Assembly: GCA_963978545.1 (NCBI GenBank)
Contig: OZ021732.1
Coordinates: forward strand, 51,317,214-51,381,213
Length of the DNA stretch: 64,000 nucleotides
Direction: 5' to 3'
Source of the DNA: Linyphia triangularis
Lineage: Eukaryota; Arthropoda; Arachnida; Araneae; Linyphiidae
Program-made: the position numbers and the translations under genes
In this document: positions 45,934-58,223 of the stretch, in pieces
How positions within the stretch are numbered: the first letter of the stretch is position 1
Layout of the letters: every line of letters starts with the position of its first letter
Notes under the pieces: model-generated
Seen by the model: the letters and a program-made list of their open reading frames with translations, nothing else
What the model was told of the DNA's origin: nothing
Databases searched by the model: none

Positions 45934-48571
45934 ACATGAATGGCACAAAAGATTAGGCCATCGAGATATTCAAGCTATAAAGAAAGTGGCGAATAAATAT
46001 TTAGCCACAGGATTAAAGATAAAACCTTGCAAACACACTGATGTATGCGAGATCTGCATTAAAGGGAAAATGACGAAAACATCGTTTCCAAAGAAATCGA
46101 CAACAGAAACCTCAGAATTGTTTGAGTTGGTTCATTCGGATGTTTGCGGACCGATTCATGTTGCAACACCAAGTGGAAATAGATATATACTTACACTAAT
46201 CGATGATTTTAGCAGGTATACTAAAATTTATTTGTTGAAGAATAAGACGGAAGTTTCAAGAAACATAATTCATTATGTGAAACAGGTTCAGACTATGTTC
46301 GGGAAAACACCAAAGTGCATAAGATCAGACAGAGGTGGTGAATACATGAATTCTGAAGTGGATAAAATCTTTATTGATGAGGGAATACAGAGACAAACCT
46401 CGGCACCATATACACCTCAGCAGAATGGGACTGCGGAACGTAAGAACAGATACCTTATTGAAATGACAAGATGTTTACTTCTAGAATCAGGTCTTGAAAA
46501 TAAATATTGGGGAGAAGCTATTCAGACTGCCAACTTCCTACAGAACAGACTGCCAACAAAACATCATGAAGTTACACCCTACGAGTTATGGCATGGAGAA
46601 AAACCAAGTCTGGAGGTAATCAAGACATTTTGCATTAAAGCTTACACTCTAATCCCAGAAGGACAAAGATTAAAGTTAGACAACAAAGCAAAATTGATGA
46701 CATTTGTGGGTTATCAAGAGGGATCTAAAGCCTACAGATTGTTAGACAGAAAGACCAACAAGATTACCATCAGTAAACATGTGAAGTTCGTAGACGATTT
46801 CGAGTCTGAAAGTCAAAAGGAAGCCATACCAGACAATTTAGTTGAAGAAGAACCATGTCAATTCGAACTTGAGGGGGAGACCAACTCTTCGGCATATTTT
46901 GATTTTGAAGAAACAAATGAAACAGATGAAGAAACCAATATGCTCAAAAGATCAAATCGAGTTAGAAAAGCACCTGAAAGATTAATTGAAACAATCCAAA
47001 TGGTTAAGGAAGGTGAAACTCAAGAAGCAGAACCAAAAACATATGAAGCAGCGATCAAGTCTAAAGATGCTGAATCTTGGAGTAATGCAATGAAAGAAGA
47101 AATAAATTCACTGAAGGAAAGCAGAACTTGGGAATTAACAAAACTTCCACCAAATAAAGAAGCAATAGGCAGCAAGTGGGTTTTCAAGAGAAAAATTGAT
47201 GAAAACGAACATGTAGACAGATTTAAGGCCAGATTGGTTGCGCAGGGATTTTCTCAAAAATTTGGCGAAGAATATGATGAAGTTTTCGCACCTGTTGTAC
47301 GCCAGACTACATTTCGAACTTTGTTAACTATTGCAGGAAAAAGAAAAATGGAAGTTAATCAGTATGACATTCAGACAGCATACTTAAATGGCGATCTACA
47401 TCATGATGTATACATGAAACAGCCAAAAGGATATGAAGAACCAGGAAAGCAACATCTTGTTTGTAAACTTCAGAAGAGTTTATATGGTTTGAAACAGGGT
47501 GCAAACGAATGGAATAAGAAACTCCATGACAGTTTCATGAAAATGAGCTTCAAGCAGAGTAAGACAGACCCATGTCTATATTCGAAACATTCAAATGGAG
47601 CCTGGACCTATATTCTTGTGTATGTTGACGATCTGATTGCAGCCAGCAAAGAAAGTTTAAACTTAAGGGAATTTGAATTGGAACTTATGAAACAATTCAA
47701 AATGAAGAACCTGGGACATTTAAATTTTTATTTGGGTTTACAAATTGATCGAGATGATGGAGGACTTTTCTATTTGCATCAAACAAACTACATCAATCGA
47801 AAAATAAAGGAGTTTAGGTTAGAGGATTCGAAACCATCAAGAATACCTCTGGAGCCAGGATACTTAAAGAGAAATGAAATTGAAGATCCATTGGAAACAA
47901 ATACAGTCTATCGAGCAGCTATAGGATCACTACTTTACATTTAATCTAATACAAGACCAGATATATCAGTTAGTACATCAATTCTAGCTAGTAAAGTTAG
48001 CAGACCCACTCAAAGTGACTGGACAGAAGTTAAACGAGTATTTCGATACTTGAAAACTACAGTGCACAAAAGACTAAAGTTAGGTTAAGATCTACACAGT
48101 GAAACTACCATTTTAGAAGGGTATGTGGATGCCAATTGGGCAGGATCTGAGGGAAGAAGATCACAGAGTGGTTATTTGTTCCAACTATATGGAGGGACAA
48201 TATGTTGGTCAAGCAAGATACAGCCATCATTTTCTTTATCGAGTGCAGAAGCTGAGTATGTAGCTCTTGCAGAATCAGCACAAGAAGCTATATGGTTAAA
48301 CAGACTATTGAGGGATTTTCATGAAGCAGCTACAGTACCTATAACCATATTCGAAGACAATCAGAGCTGCATCAAAATACTTACGAGTGGAAGGTTTAGT
48401 CAGCGCACCAAACACATTGACATTAAGTATCATTTTGTTCGTGAACTTGTAACTAATAATTTTCTGTCGGTATTATACTGCCCAACTGATGTCATGAAAG
48501 CTGACTTATTGACGAAGCCTCTTGAAGCAGTTAAGACTGCAAAATTTTCAAAAGGAATGGGGTTGGTGGGA
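45934..48571 (+). pseudogene. Copia integrase-RT-RNase H, 3' part of the split polyprotein
   Basis: Resumes right after Gypsy-B with HEWHKRLGHRD (pre-integrase), CEICIKGKMTK, Asp in VHSDVCGP, Asp in RSDRGGEYM and Glu in NGTAERKNRY, all integrase residues intact. RT follows (KWVFKRKI, VNQYDIQTAYLNGDL, LYGLKQGANEWN, YVDDLIAAS intact). Two in-frame stops, at 47942-47944 and 48086-48088, interrupt the RT-RNase H junction; the same frame then gives RNase H (YVDANWAG, SSAEAEYVALAE, KHIDIKYHFVRE). Codons before 45931 belong to Gypsy-B. Confidence 0.93.
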
Positions 48572-48590
48572 TAGAAATATTGAGGGGGAG

Positions 48591-48782
48591 TGTTAGAATA
48601 TTTAAATTCAATATTTCATGTTACTCTATTTTTAAGCCACTACCTATTATTCCATTATACAGCATTTGTACAACTCAACTCTGTTCACCTGTTTTTTAAG
48701 TTTGAAAAAAAAAAAATTCTTCTGGAAATAAAATAACCATTTTTCATCTTAAAGTTATTTCTGAGTTATTTCAAGTCCAATA
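48591..48782 (+). repeat. Copia 3' LTR
   Basis: 192 bp, pairing with 32872-33069, followed by the AGCGG target duplication. Confidence 0.92.
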
Positions 48783-48787
48783 AGCGG

Positions 48788-50529
48788 CCCAAGAGGAAAT
48801 GCAAAAGAATATTTCTGCGATCTCTGCCGGACAGGAGGAATTAAAGGGTCATCTTTTAGCAACTATGGAAGAAAGTGTGAAACAAATAGAAGACAAATTT
48901 AAAGAGAAATGCGAGAATGTCGAAAAGAGGTGTAATAGTTTAGAAGGGAAATTCGATTTCAAGTTTAATAATTTGGAGAAGAAGATAGAGATTCTGGAAA
49001 AGAAGAATTTAGAAGAAAATTTGGGTGAGATAGAAGAAAAGATAGACCAAATGTTAGAGAAGAGACTGGCGAGCAGAACTATTTCTGAAGATTTGAAATG
49101 TGTACCAATTACCACCCGACCTTCAATCAAGCTTTCGGCATACGATGGAAAATCTTCCTGGCAAGTGTATAAAACTCAATTTACAATTGTCGCCAACGCC
49201 AATGGATGGGACTCCGTGACAAAAGCCTGCCAGTTAGCTGCATCTCTGCGAGCTGAAGCTGCAGATATACTACAAACGCTTTCCGAAGAGCAACGCTTGG
49301 ACTTCAACGCACTATCAAGTGCATTAGAACTGCGGTTTGGCGAAAAAGGTGTGAAAGACTACAGCAGGCTGCAGTTGAAATCTCGCCAACAGAAACCTAC
49401 CGAAACACTCCAGGAGCTCGCCACGGATGTTGAAAGGCTCTCCCACCTCGCCTTTTCAGACTGCCCGGCTGAAACGAGAGAAATCCTGTCTCTACAGTAC
49501 TTCGTCGATGGCATCAGGGACGTAGAGATACAGAAGGCCCTACGAATGGCAGATGTCAAGGATTTAAAAAGTGCTTTAGTATATGCCATGAAGTACGAGG
49601 CAGCCCAGCAAGCAACTCGTAGAGAACGCCATCCTATCAGGACTGCTACTATACAGGAGCCAGAACAAATTGCTGCTCGTCTGGATGAATTGCAAAGACA
49701 AGTCAGTAACTTGAGACGAAATACTCCGGAAAAGAAGCAGAGCCTGAAGTGCTGGAACTGTGGAGGCGAAGGCCACATATGGAGAAACTGCCGATCCCGC
49801 CAAGACACTGGAGCTAAGACCGCTCCCAGAAGGGAGGTTGGAAGCCATCTCGCCGGGCGGAGGTTGCCAGTTGTTGAGAAGCCCCATTTTAGAGCTCTAC
49901 AAATTTCTGCAATGAGTGATGGCACTAATGGACTCTTCATCATGGGACACGTAAATGGAGTTTCCTGCAATATGATCATCGATACTGGAGCCAATGTGGC
50001 CATCATCCGGAAAGATTTGGCTCAACAACTGGATGGAAGACTAATCTGGGCGCCGCCCTGCGTTACCCTCCAAACTGTGTCCGGCGATAAAATCAGCATC
50101 CATGGAAAAATGAACATCAACATCACGTTCGGGAGTGCTTCTTATCATCACACGGCATATGTGGCGGACATTATGGACACTTGTATACTCGGACTGGACT
50201 TTTTAAGGAAATATAATTTTTCCTTAGACTTTAAAAATAATGAGCTGCATTCAGTTTCTGAAGACATAGCGTTATTTGGAATCAAAGATAGTGAAGTTAA
50301 ATCCGTACATCAAATAATAGCTCAAAATGACATCACATTACCCGCAAGAACAGAATTATTACTTCCTGGATACATAGCTGAAGATAAAAGTTTCCGATAT
50401 GGCATAATGGAATACCCTGAAAACCACAACAGCCCCAAAGGAGTACTGGTAGCTTCAACTCTCGTCGACCTTTCAAGGACTGCCATACCTGTGAGGGTCG
50501 CCAATGTGAATGATAAAGCAAAGGCATAA
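48788..50529 (+). pseudogene. Gypsy-A gag-protease, 3' part
   Basis: This continues the gag interrupted at 32871. It has a long coiled coil (about the first 90 codons, Glu/Lys-rich), the capsid region (LSAYDGKSSWQVYKTQF, ELRFGEKG), zinc knuckle CWNCGGEGHIWRNC, and the aspartic protease with intact MIIDTGANVAII. The frame ends at 50529 where sequence resembling the family's continuation moves to another frame (from about 50541), a one-base-type break. Confidence 0.9.
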
Positions 50530-50540
50530 AGAAAGGTGAA

Positions 50541-53422
50541 GTGTTAGCCACATGTACTCCAGTAACTTGCATAAATCGAATTACCAATCCTCCAGTCATT
50601 ATGTCTTCAGAGAACTTAACATCAGAGCTTCTGCAGAATGCACCGTTAAACAACAAAGAAAGAAGTGCTGCACAACTGTTCATCCAAGAATTCCAAGATG
50701 TCTTTTCCCGCACATCCTCGGATGTCGGACGAACAAGTTTGACGCAGCATAGAATTGATACAGGAGACCACCCACCTATCAAGCAACACCCAAGACGACT
50801 ACCGTTTGCCAAACAGGAAGAGGTAGGAAGTCTTCTAAAAGAAATGCAAGATAGCGACGTGATTGAAACTTCATCCAGCCCTTGGGCATCTCCCATCGTC
50901 CTGGTTCGGAAGAAGGATGGATCAACCAGATTTTGCGTCGATTATCGGAGGTTGAATGATGTCACGAAGAAGGACAGCTAACCTTTTCCTAGAATTGATG
51001 ACACTCTGGACATTCTTTCTGGAAACAAGTGGTTTTCGACACTAGACTTAAAGAGTGGATATTGGCAAGTTGAGATACACCCTGATGATAAAGAGAAGAC
51101 AGTATTCACAACCGGGCAAGGACTTTGGCAGTTCAAGGTGATGCCTTTTGGATTATGCAATGCTCCAGCAACATTCGAACGCCTCATGGAAACAGTGCTA
51201 AGAGGTCTTTCCTACGAAGCCTGTCTCGTTTACCTCGATGACATCATTATCGTGGGGCGAAGTTTCGAGGAACATCTTGAAAATTTTAGGAAGGTGCTGC
51301 GGAAATTAAAAGACGCCAACCTGAAGTTAGGTCCGGCCAAATGTAAGTTATTCCGACATGAAGTGACTTACCTCGGACATGTCATCGCTGCCGAGGGTGT
51401 ACGCACAGATCCAGAAAAAGGGTCGGCAGTTAAAGAGTGGAGACGCCCCAAAGATGTACATCAATTGAGGAGTTTCCTGGGGCTTTGCACCTACTAATAG
51501 ACGATTCGTGAAGGACTTTTCTTACATCGCAAGACCCCTTCACAGACTGACAGAGAGCAAGCAGAAATTCTTGTGGACGAAAGACTGTGAGGATGCATTT
51601 GACCAACTGAAGGAGGCTTTAACATCTGCACCTATCCTAACGTATCCTCAGCCCGATAAACAATTCATTCTTGACACGGATGCAAGCAACGAGTGTCGGT
51701 GCTGTTTTGTCCCAAGAAATAGACGGCCAAGAACGAGTCGTAGCATATTGGAGTAAGTGCCTATCTAAACCGGAGAGGAATTACTGTGTCACCAGGAAAG
51801 AGTTTCTCGCCATAATTAAAGCCGTAGAGCATTTCCATCATTTCGTCTACGGCAGGAAATTCCTGCTCCGTACGGATCATGCATCGTTGATCTGGCTTCT
51901 AAATTTCAAGAATCCTGAAGGTCAGATAGCTAGATGGATAGAGAGACTCCAAGAGTCCGTCCATCGATATCCGTCATCGGAAAGGATCATCACATGGAAA
52001 CGCAGATGCCATGTCTAGGAGACCTTGCCCAGTGAGCTGCCGATATTATTCCAGAGTTGAAGAGAGTTACGGGCTGATCAATCCGATAATACGCCAGGTT
52101 ACATCTTCGAATCCAGACCCGTGGAGTGACGGAGAAGTCAGAAAAGACCATTTGGGAGATCCTGACATCAAGCCTTTAATCGATTTAAAGGAGTCTTCGA
52201 ATGCGACACCTACTTGGCAGGACATTTCCACATTTAGTCCTACGACAAAGCAATATTGGGCCCTCTGGGACTCTCTCCATATTCGAAACGGCGTGCTGTA
52301 CCGGAAGTTCGAACCTGATGATGGAAAGACAGCCCGATGGCAGCTATTGCTTCCAAGATCCCGAGTCCCAGACGTTCTTAAAGAACTTCATAGTAGTCCA
52401 ACTGGAGGCCACTTCGGAGTAATGAAGACGTTGCAAAGAGTTCGAGAGCGGTTCTACTGGAGTAAGGCGAGGGCTGACGTGGAGAAGTGGTGCCAATCAT
52501 GTGATGCCGCAGCCCCGAAAAGACCGAATAAACGCAGTCGAGGAAAACTACAACGTTACAACGTGGGAGCTCCTTTTGAACGGAATGCGTTTGACATCTT
52601 GGGACCACTACCACGATCTGCTGACGGCAACAGATACATCCTTGTTGTCATGGATTATTTTACGAAGTGGCCTGAAGCGTATCCTATCCCTGATCAAGAG
52701 GATACCCTGATCCTACTATCCCTGATCAGAGCTGGATTTCCAGATTTGGAGTGCCTCTTGAGTTACACTCCGATCAAGGAAGGATTTTTACCTCTGCTGT
52801 AATGAAAGGACTCTGTGATCTATTTGACATTGACAGAACACAGACGACGCCTTTACACCCACAATCAGATGGCATGGTGGAGAGGTTTAACAGAACCATC
52901 CTCAATAACCTCTCACTGATGGTTTCAAGAAACCAACAGGACTGGGATCAGAAGTTACCTTTGTTTCTTCTGGCCTATCGCAGCGCTATCCACGAGACTA
53001 CCGGCTATTCCCCATCCCAGATGCTCTTCGGTCGTAACCTTCGTCTGCCGTGTGATCTGTTGTTTGGCCGCCCTCCGGATGCACCTTCATCGCCAGAGGA
53101 GTACGTCGAGGATCTTCAGGCACGGTTTGAAGATGTGCACAATTTTGCCCGAGAGCGAATCCACTTGGCGACGGATAAGATGAAGACCAGATACGACACG
53201 AAGGCTACAGGACATCAATTCCACGAAGGTGACAAGGTTTGGTTCTGGAACCCGAAACGACAAAAAGGACTCTCTCCCAAACTTCAGTCCCACTGGGATG
53301 GTCCTTACTCAGTCCTCAACCGGCTGAATGATGTCGTGGTCCGAATACGTAAGTCACCAAATTCTAAACCTAGAGTCGTTCATTACGACAGGTTAGCCCC
53401 TTACTATGGCTATAGTTTGTAA
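50541..53422 (+). pseudogene. Gypsy-A RT-RNase H-integrase, heavily broken
   Basis: Order: RT ([25 protein letters not shown], a TAA at 50979-50981 just after KKDS, FGLCNAPATFERL, YLDDIIIVG), RNase H (DTDASN, RTDHASLIWLL) and integrase (GHFGVMKTLQRVRERFYW, FDILGPLP, HSDQGRIF, GMVERFNRTI), ending HYDRLAPYYG. Frame changes fall near 51495, 51690, 51990 and 52750, between otherwise contiguous domains. The second zinc-binding pair region reads CQSCDAAAP. Catalytic residues of RT and integrase are readable, but at least five lesions make it inactive. Confidence 0.92.
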
Positions 53423-55489
53423 TCCCCATAGTTTTTAATCTCCCTAATGTATAAATAGTCATTAAGACCATGGTCACATGTGTATATAAATTTTTAAGTT
53501 TATTGTTTATTTAATTATTTATTTATTCAGTAATGTTTCTGTCTTTCTGTATATAAATTAGTAAGTTTAGTTATGAACACAGAGTGTTTGCTATTGCATT
53601 GAAAGTGAGCCTTCTTTCCGGGAACTGTACTGCCCGGGACGTGCAGTCCTTGGGAGAGGGGCAATGTTACGAATTTTTGTATATTTGTAAATATTTCGTA
53701 GTGTTAATTTTGTAAATAGATACATTTCTGTACATTTCACATAAGGCAATGAAATGGTTTGTTTCCCTGCAATGAGCCTCCCAATGCTTGATAACGGGTT
53801 TTACAGAGGTAACTTTGGGAAGCGAGTTTCAAGGGGCAGGGCATTTAACATTATGGTAATGGCAGGGCTGCCACTGACTATAAGCTTTGAAAATAGTTGC
53901 TTTAGTAGCCTCAGATGTTAAAAATAGTAGCTAAAATAGTAGTCTCACACAATGAAAATAGTAGTCTCGGGTGTTGAAAATAGTAGCCTCACTTTTCATA
54001 ACTTTTGATTCACATAAAACACGAAAACCCAGAAACACTCTTCTTTCGATTCAAAATAGTGTCGAAAACATTACATCCCATACGGTAAAAGGCATGTGTC
54101 TTGGGGGAGGTGCTATCATATTTATATACTGCGATGGAAGTTGGCAACTTAACCTTACTCCCAGACAGCACCTAAGCAACAAAAAAAAGCTAAACTTCAC
54201 GCAAAAGTGACAACAAAAATCGATTGGCAAAACAAGATAACTTTTTTAAACTTCCGAAGTCAAACAACTTTTTTCAGAAAAACAAGTATCCTGTCTAAAC
54301 AATTATACTATATATTGTCAATGACAATTGAATTTCATTAAGGCCAATTTTTAACAGAATGGCTACAAAATTTTCAAAATAAAATTCCCTGACATTTCCC
54401 TGATTTCCAGAAAATTCCCTGATGTGCATCTCTGTCGATGTTATCATTTAAAAAAAAAAAAAAAATAATAATAATAATGGCCAATTTAAAAATATATACA
54501 TTTGACTATTTAGAATTACATTTACTTATCAAAGTATAATTGCAACAAAATATAAATTTGGGCTAAAAATGAAAACAAGCATTTTTAGAGCATGAAAAAA
54601 AATTGGAGAACATCAAGAAAAAAAATACAAAATTCACATAAACCAATTACAAACTACACCCATACTTGCTAACTTCAAGGAAAAGCAAAACTAGTACAGT
54701 ATATTTCTTTTTAATTTAAAAAATAACAAAAAAAAACATGTTATTTTCTTTAATATATGTCATAGACCATAATATAGGTATCCTGTTCATAACATAAATT
54801 TTAAACAGTATCCTAAATATTTACTAAACTTGGGCATGCATGAGCATGAAACTTAAATAATTAGCATTTTGCTTTCAGTCACAAATTTCACTAAGTACAT
54901 TATATTTCATGACAAATTATGTGTTTTGAAATTGAGGAAAGATAAATAACACATAATGCTTGAAAGAAAGTCTTGAAATTAACAGCATCTTATAAAAATT
55001 AATTACCCATATATATATAGAAATAAAATGTTGTACAACAAAAATACTATCTTAAACCACAAAAGTACATATTAAATGAGGCAAAATATCGTTTTCATAA
55101 AACATGACAAGCACAGCATTTGGCAGGGGGGAAAAAATGCAAGGATTTTTTTTAAAATTTCCATGACCCTTTGCCTGATTGTATGCAGTAGACCATTAAA
55201 AAAAAAAAATTTTTTTTTGGAGGGTGAGGAAGATACTTCAATTCTTTGTTTGATTTAGATTAAACATATAAATAAAGAACACATATCACTTTCACTTAAT
55301 TAAGTTAAATAAAATGTCAAAATTAAAGTAAAAAAAAAAAAAAATCATCAAGTACAGGATCTAACCCATTTTGCTTATGAATGCCTATAGATTTGATGCA
55401 CATCTATAACACAGTGCTGTAAAGTGTTAATAAAAACAAAGAAAAAATATGATGGAATCAATTTGAAATATTAAGGAATTTAGGGTTCC

Positions 55490-55850
55490 AATATATTCTA
55501 TTGACAAAAAACACAAGACAAGAAGAAAAATAATCATGTCTGTAAAGGATGCAGTTAGATTTAAGTTGGAAATTTTTTTTAAACAATAAATCTACTGGTG
55601 TTCGCGCTTTTAAATAATAAGATTACTGAAAATCTAACAGAAATAATACGTAAATAATAAGGATTCTAATATATTCTGTTGACAAAAACCGCAAGGCAAG
55701 AAGAAGAAAATATCATGTCTCTAAAGGATGTAGACAGATTGAAGTTTTAAGATTTTTTTTAACAATAAGACGCCGGCGGAAACGAAGTCATAGGATAACC
55801 AAAAATCTAACAGAAATAATGTGTAAATAATGGTTCCAAGCATAACAATG
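55490..55850 (+). repeat. Tandem duplication inside the DNA transposon
   Basis: Two diverged ~178-base units, each starting TTC(C/T)AATATATTCT and containing GACAAAAA, CAAG(A/G)CAAGAAGAA and AATCTAACAGAAATAAT. Confidence 0.7.
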
Positions 55851-56247
55851 GTTTCAGAAAGAAAAGAAAAGGAGAAAAAAAAGGAACATGAACATGTTGT
55901 TGTGGACCGAGGAGGGGGATTGGCCGGTTTGGCTTAGCTGCTGAGTAGAAAAAGTTCGGAAACTTCATACATCCAAATCGGCCAACTATAATAATTGTAT
56001 CTATATATATCGTAGGACGCAATTCGGGATAGTTATCCGCACACACGTGGGGTACGCGAGAAGGGAAACTCGAAAATTTCAAAATTCTCCGATTAAAGAG
56101 TAATTTTACGAAATTCCTTGACATTTCCCTGAATTCCAGATTCTGTCGCCACCCTGTTTAAGCTACATTCAAAGTAATTAAATAAATTACTTAAAAATTT
56201 AAATTATTTTATTATTCATAAATTTAGCTACAACATTGAAATTCTTA

Positions 56248-56394
56248 TCATTCTGCATCGATTGACCTACACAGGCGAAATCGTTCATCACACCGGCACA
56301 AATCTCGTACATAACGTCTAATAGTCTTAATACTGTCCAGTCCATACTGATGGTATTTTCTTCCAGCGTTCAGGGCAAATTCCACAAAATTCAT
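56248..56394 (-). CDS. Small unrecognised ORF, 48 codons
   Basis: ATG at 56394 in an AAAAATGA context opens a frame starting MNFVEFALNAGRKYHQYGLD, followed by an Arg/Cys-rich tail (RRYVRDLCRC) and TGA at 56248. The segment is GC-richer than its surroundings inside the non-autonomous DNA transposon. I do not recognise it; it may be a captured exon or a transposase remnant, or chance. Confidence 0.25.
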   Translation of the reverse strand: MNFVEFALNAGRKYHQYGLDSIKTIRRYVRDLCRCDERFRLCRSIDAE

Positions 56395-57106
56395 TTTTGC
56401 TTAGAGTAAATAAAGCGAAATAATTTTATATTTGAGAATATAATTGTGTATGCTGTTGCCTGGCACGGCGAAAGATAAAACATTGGAGCCTAACAGGTAG
56501 GCGAAAATGACCGCGGTTGCTGTCAAAAACAACAATTTTGCGTGAGGTTACTATCGTCAGACTAACAAAGTGACCTTTCTACCCGCGAATATGAACAACT
56601 ACTTCGGTAGTGTTCGCTATCCCGCCACCTTAAAAAAAATTCACCATTTTGACAAAATTGTTAGTACCTCAGTGTCGATTTTTTTCGTCCTACTATCGGA
56701 CAGTATCCAATTTTTTAAAAAATAGTCGCCTAAGCTCAAAAATAGTTGAAGGTTTTGTTCAAAATAGTCGTTTTGGGCCCTTTTTTCATTGAAATAGTTG
56801 CCATAGTCGCCTGGTCACTAAAATAGTCACTTTAGTAGCCTTTTTAGTCGCCTGTGGCAGCCCTGTAATGGGAATCTCGCCAAATTGGCGAGATAGAGCC
56901 AAGTTGGCGACGGTTTTGGCGACTAATTTTTGTCGCCAAATTTGGTGAGAAATCGCCAAAAGTCGCCAAACTTTGCGACATTTTCGGTACATGTATAAGG
57001 ACTTTTCGACTACAATCTGGAAAGTTCTCCAAATGTCTATCTCTGGAATATTCACGAAAGTTTCCCACTCCTATATAAGGACGGCCGTGAGTAGGGTTAG
57101 TTAGTT

Positions 57107-57260
57107 CTTGAATTTTGAGTCACTGAGTTAGTAGACTGATTTTGAGTCACTGAGTTAGTTGACTGATTTTGAGTCACTGAGTTAGTTGACTGATTTTGAG
57201 TCACGGAACTAGTTGTTAGCTGAGTCTTATAGTTGACTGAAGTTAGTTCTTGGATTTTGA
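57107..57260 (+). repeat. Short tandem expansion in the Gypsy-A 3' LTR
   Basis: Successive copies of TTTTGAGTCACTGAGTTAGT and GACTGA, period about 27 bases, roughly four in a row. The 5' LTR has only one. Confidence 0.85.
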
Positions 57261-57654
57261 GTCACTGAATTAGTTGACTGGAGATACTGAGCGAACCGTA
57301 TTGCATAATCTTTTGCGGCGATTTAGCAGTTGTTGTCAAGTTTTTAACTGCTGTTTTGTGCTCTATTGAGGTGAAAAAGAGCTGTATTGTCTACTAGAAC
57401 GAGAAGTTCTGGAGCTGTATGAGAGCTGTGAAGAGTTATTTTGGAATAAATTTCTGCAAGTTTTGATCTGCTTTGGCGTCAAATCTTTCGAACCCGTACA
57501 ACGCAACAATATCTTCTTGGAATGAATTTGGTTTCCATAAATCCGCGATTGTTTGTTGCAAAAACTAAAATGAGAAATCTAAATTATAAAATAAAAAATG
57601 TCCAGGAACCTAACTAGTAGGTTTATTAGAAAATGGCATCTGAAATGATAATAC

Positions 57655-58118
57655 TGTTGCACAAATTGTCTGCATATAGTGTAAATAGTGACGTATTATT
57701 TTAAAATTCTATTGTAAATTATTTTTATCTTATTTTATTTATTAATAGCGATTTTACAGGTTAGAAAAAGGTGGCAACACCTAAAGCAATCGAGAAATCA
57801 CGAGATGTTTCTTTTCCGACGAATTGGCTGGAAATTTCGCGAATGTTCTCTCGTGCCAAGTATAAATAAAACTGGAGATCGGGAAAGTTTTCAGATTGAC
57901 TTCGGATTTCGATGAAAGCCGTTCGCTTTGTTTACCTATGGTAGTGAGCTTGTATAATTGCTGTATTCGAAGTTGTTGTTGTTGAAGCTTGTGTTGAAGC
58001 TTAAGAGTGATTACACTGTCGCCTTTGAATAAATTCTGCGAGTTTTCTGAAGTGAATAAATAGTAGTTTTCATCTTAAAAACTGTGCCATCATTGCCTCA
58101 GTGGAAAAATTCATAACA
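57655..58118 (+). mobile_element. Solo LTR (Gypsy-type), 464 bp
   Basis: It starts TGTTGCACAA and ends ATTCATAACA, flanked by ATAC at 57651-57654 and 58119-58122. Inside are a TATA box (TATAAATAAA at 57861) and AATAAA at about 58028, in the order expected of an LTR. No internal region is present, so it is probably the product of LTR-LTR recombination. Confidence 0.75.
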
Positions 58119-58140
58119 ATACATATTTAACCTTAAAGGG

Positions 58141-58146
<6 letters not shown>

Positions 58147-58220
<74 letters not shown>
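58147..58220. repeat. (TA)n microsatellite
   Basis: Alternating TA for about 70 bases. Confidence 0.9.

Positions 58221-58223
<3 letters not shown>

Larger units (their letters stand above)
32872..48782 (+). mobile_element. Copia LTR retrotransposon (second level of the nest)
   Basis: LTRs of 198 bp (32872-33069) and 192 bp (48591-48782) begin TGTTAGAATATT and end AGTCCAATA. They differ mainly in an A-run. The flanks are AGCGG at 32867-32871 and 48783-48787. A polypurine tract (TGAGGGGGAG) precedes the 3' LTR. Gene order is gag, protease, integrase, RT, RNase H, the Ty1/Copia order. The coding region is split by Gypsy-B at 34391-45929. Confidence 0.95.
53863..56865. mobile_element. Non-autonomous DNA transposon, 3.0 kb
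   Basis: Perfect 12-bp terminal inverted repeats (CAGGGCTGCCAC) are followed at both ends by many AAATAGTNG-type subterminal motifs. TAATGG is duplicated at 53857-53862 and 56866-56871; the Gypsy-A 5' LTR near 32160 has the single-copy site, so the junctions are certain. The interior is AT-rich with no transposase. The CAGGG ends suggest hAT, but hAT elements usually duplicate 8 bases, so the superfamily is open. Confidence 0.88.
31976..57508 (+). mobile_element. Gypsy-A LTR retrotransposon (outermost of a nest)
   Basis: LTRs at 31976-32678 and 53665-57508 begin (T/C)GTTACGAATTTTTG and end CGCAACA, flanked by ATAT on both sides. Internal order is gag, protease, RT, RNase H and integrase, as in Ty3/Gypsy. 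The body is split by Copia at 32872-48782 and the 3' LTR by a DNA transposon at 53863-56865. Many stops and frameshifts in gag-pol show it is dead and older than its inserts. Confidence 0.93.
53665..57508 (+). repeat. Gypsy-A 3' LTR, with insertion
   Basis: It begins TGTTACG after a purine tract (TTGGGAGAGGGGCAA) and ends CGCAACA before ATAT at 57509-57512. The DNA transposon at 53863-56865 interrupts it. It also has an expanded tandem at 57107-57260 absent from the 5' LTR. Confidence 0.92.

Noticed and set aside
49359..50006. 215-codon minus-strand frame
   Set aside because: Antisense shadow of the Gypsy-A gag-protease, which has clear motifs on the plus strand.
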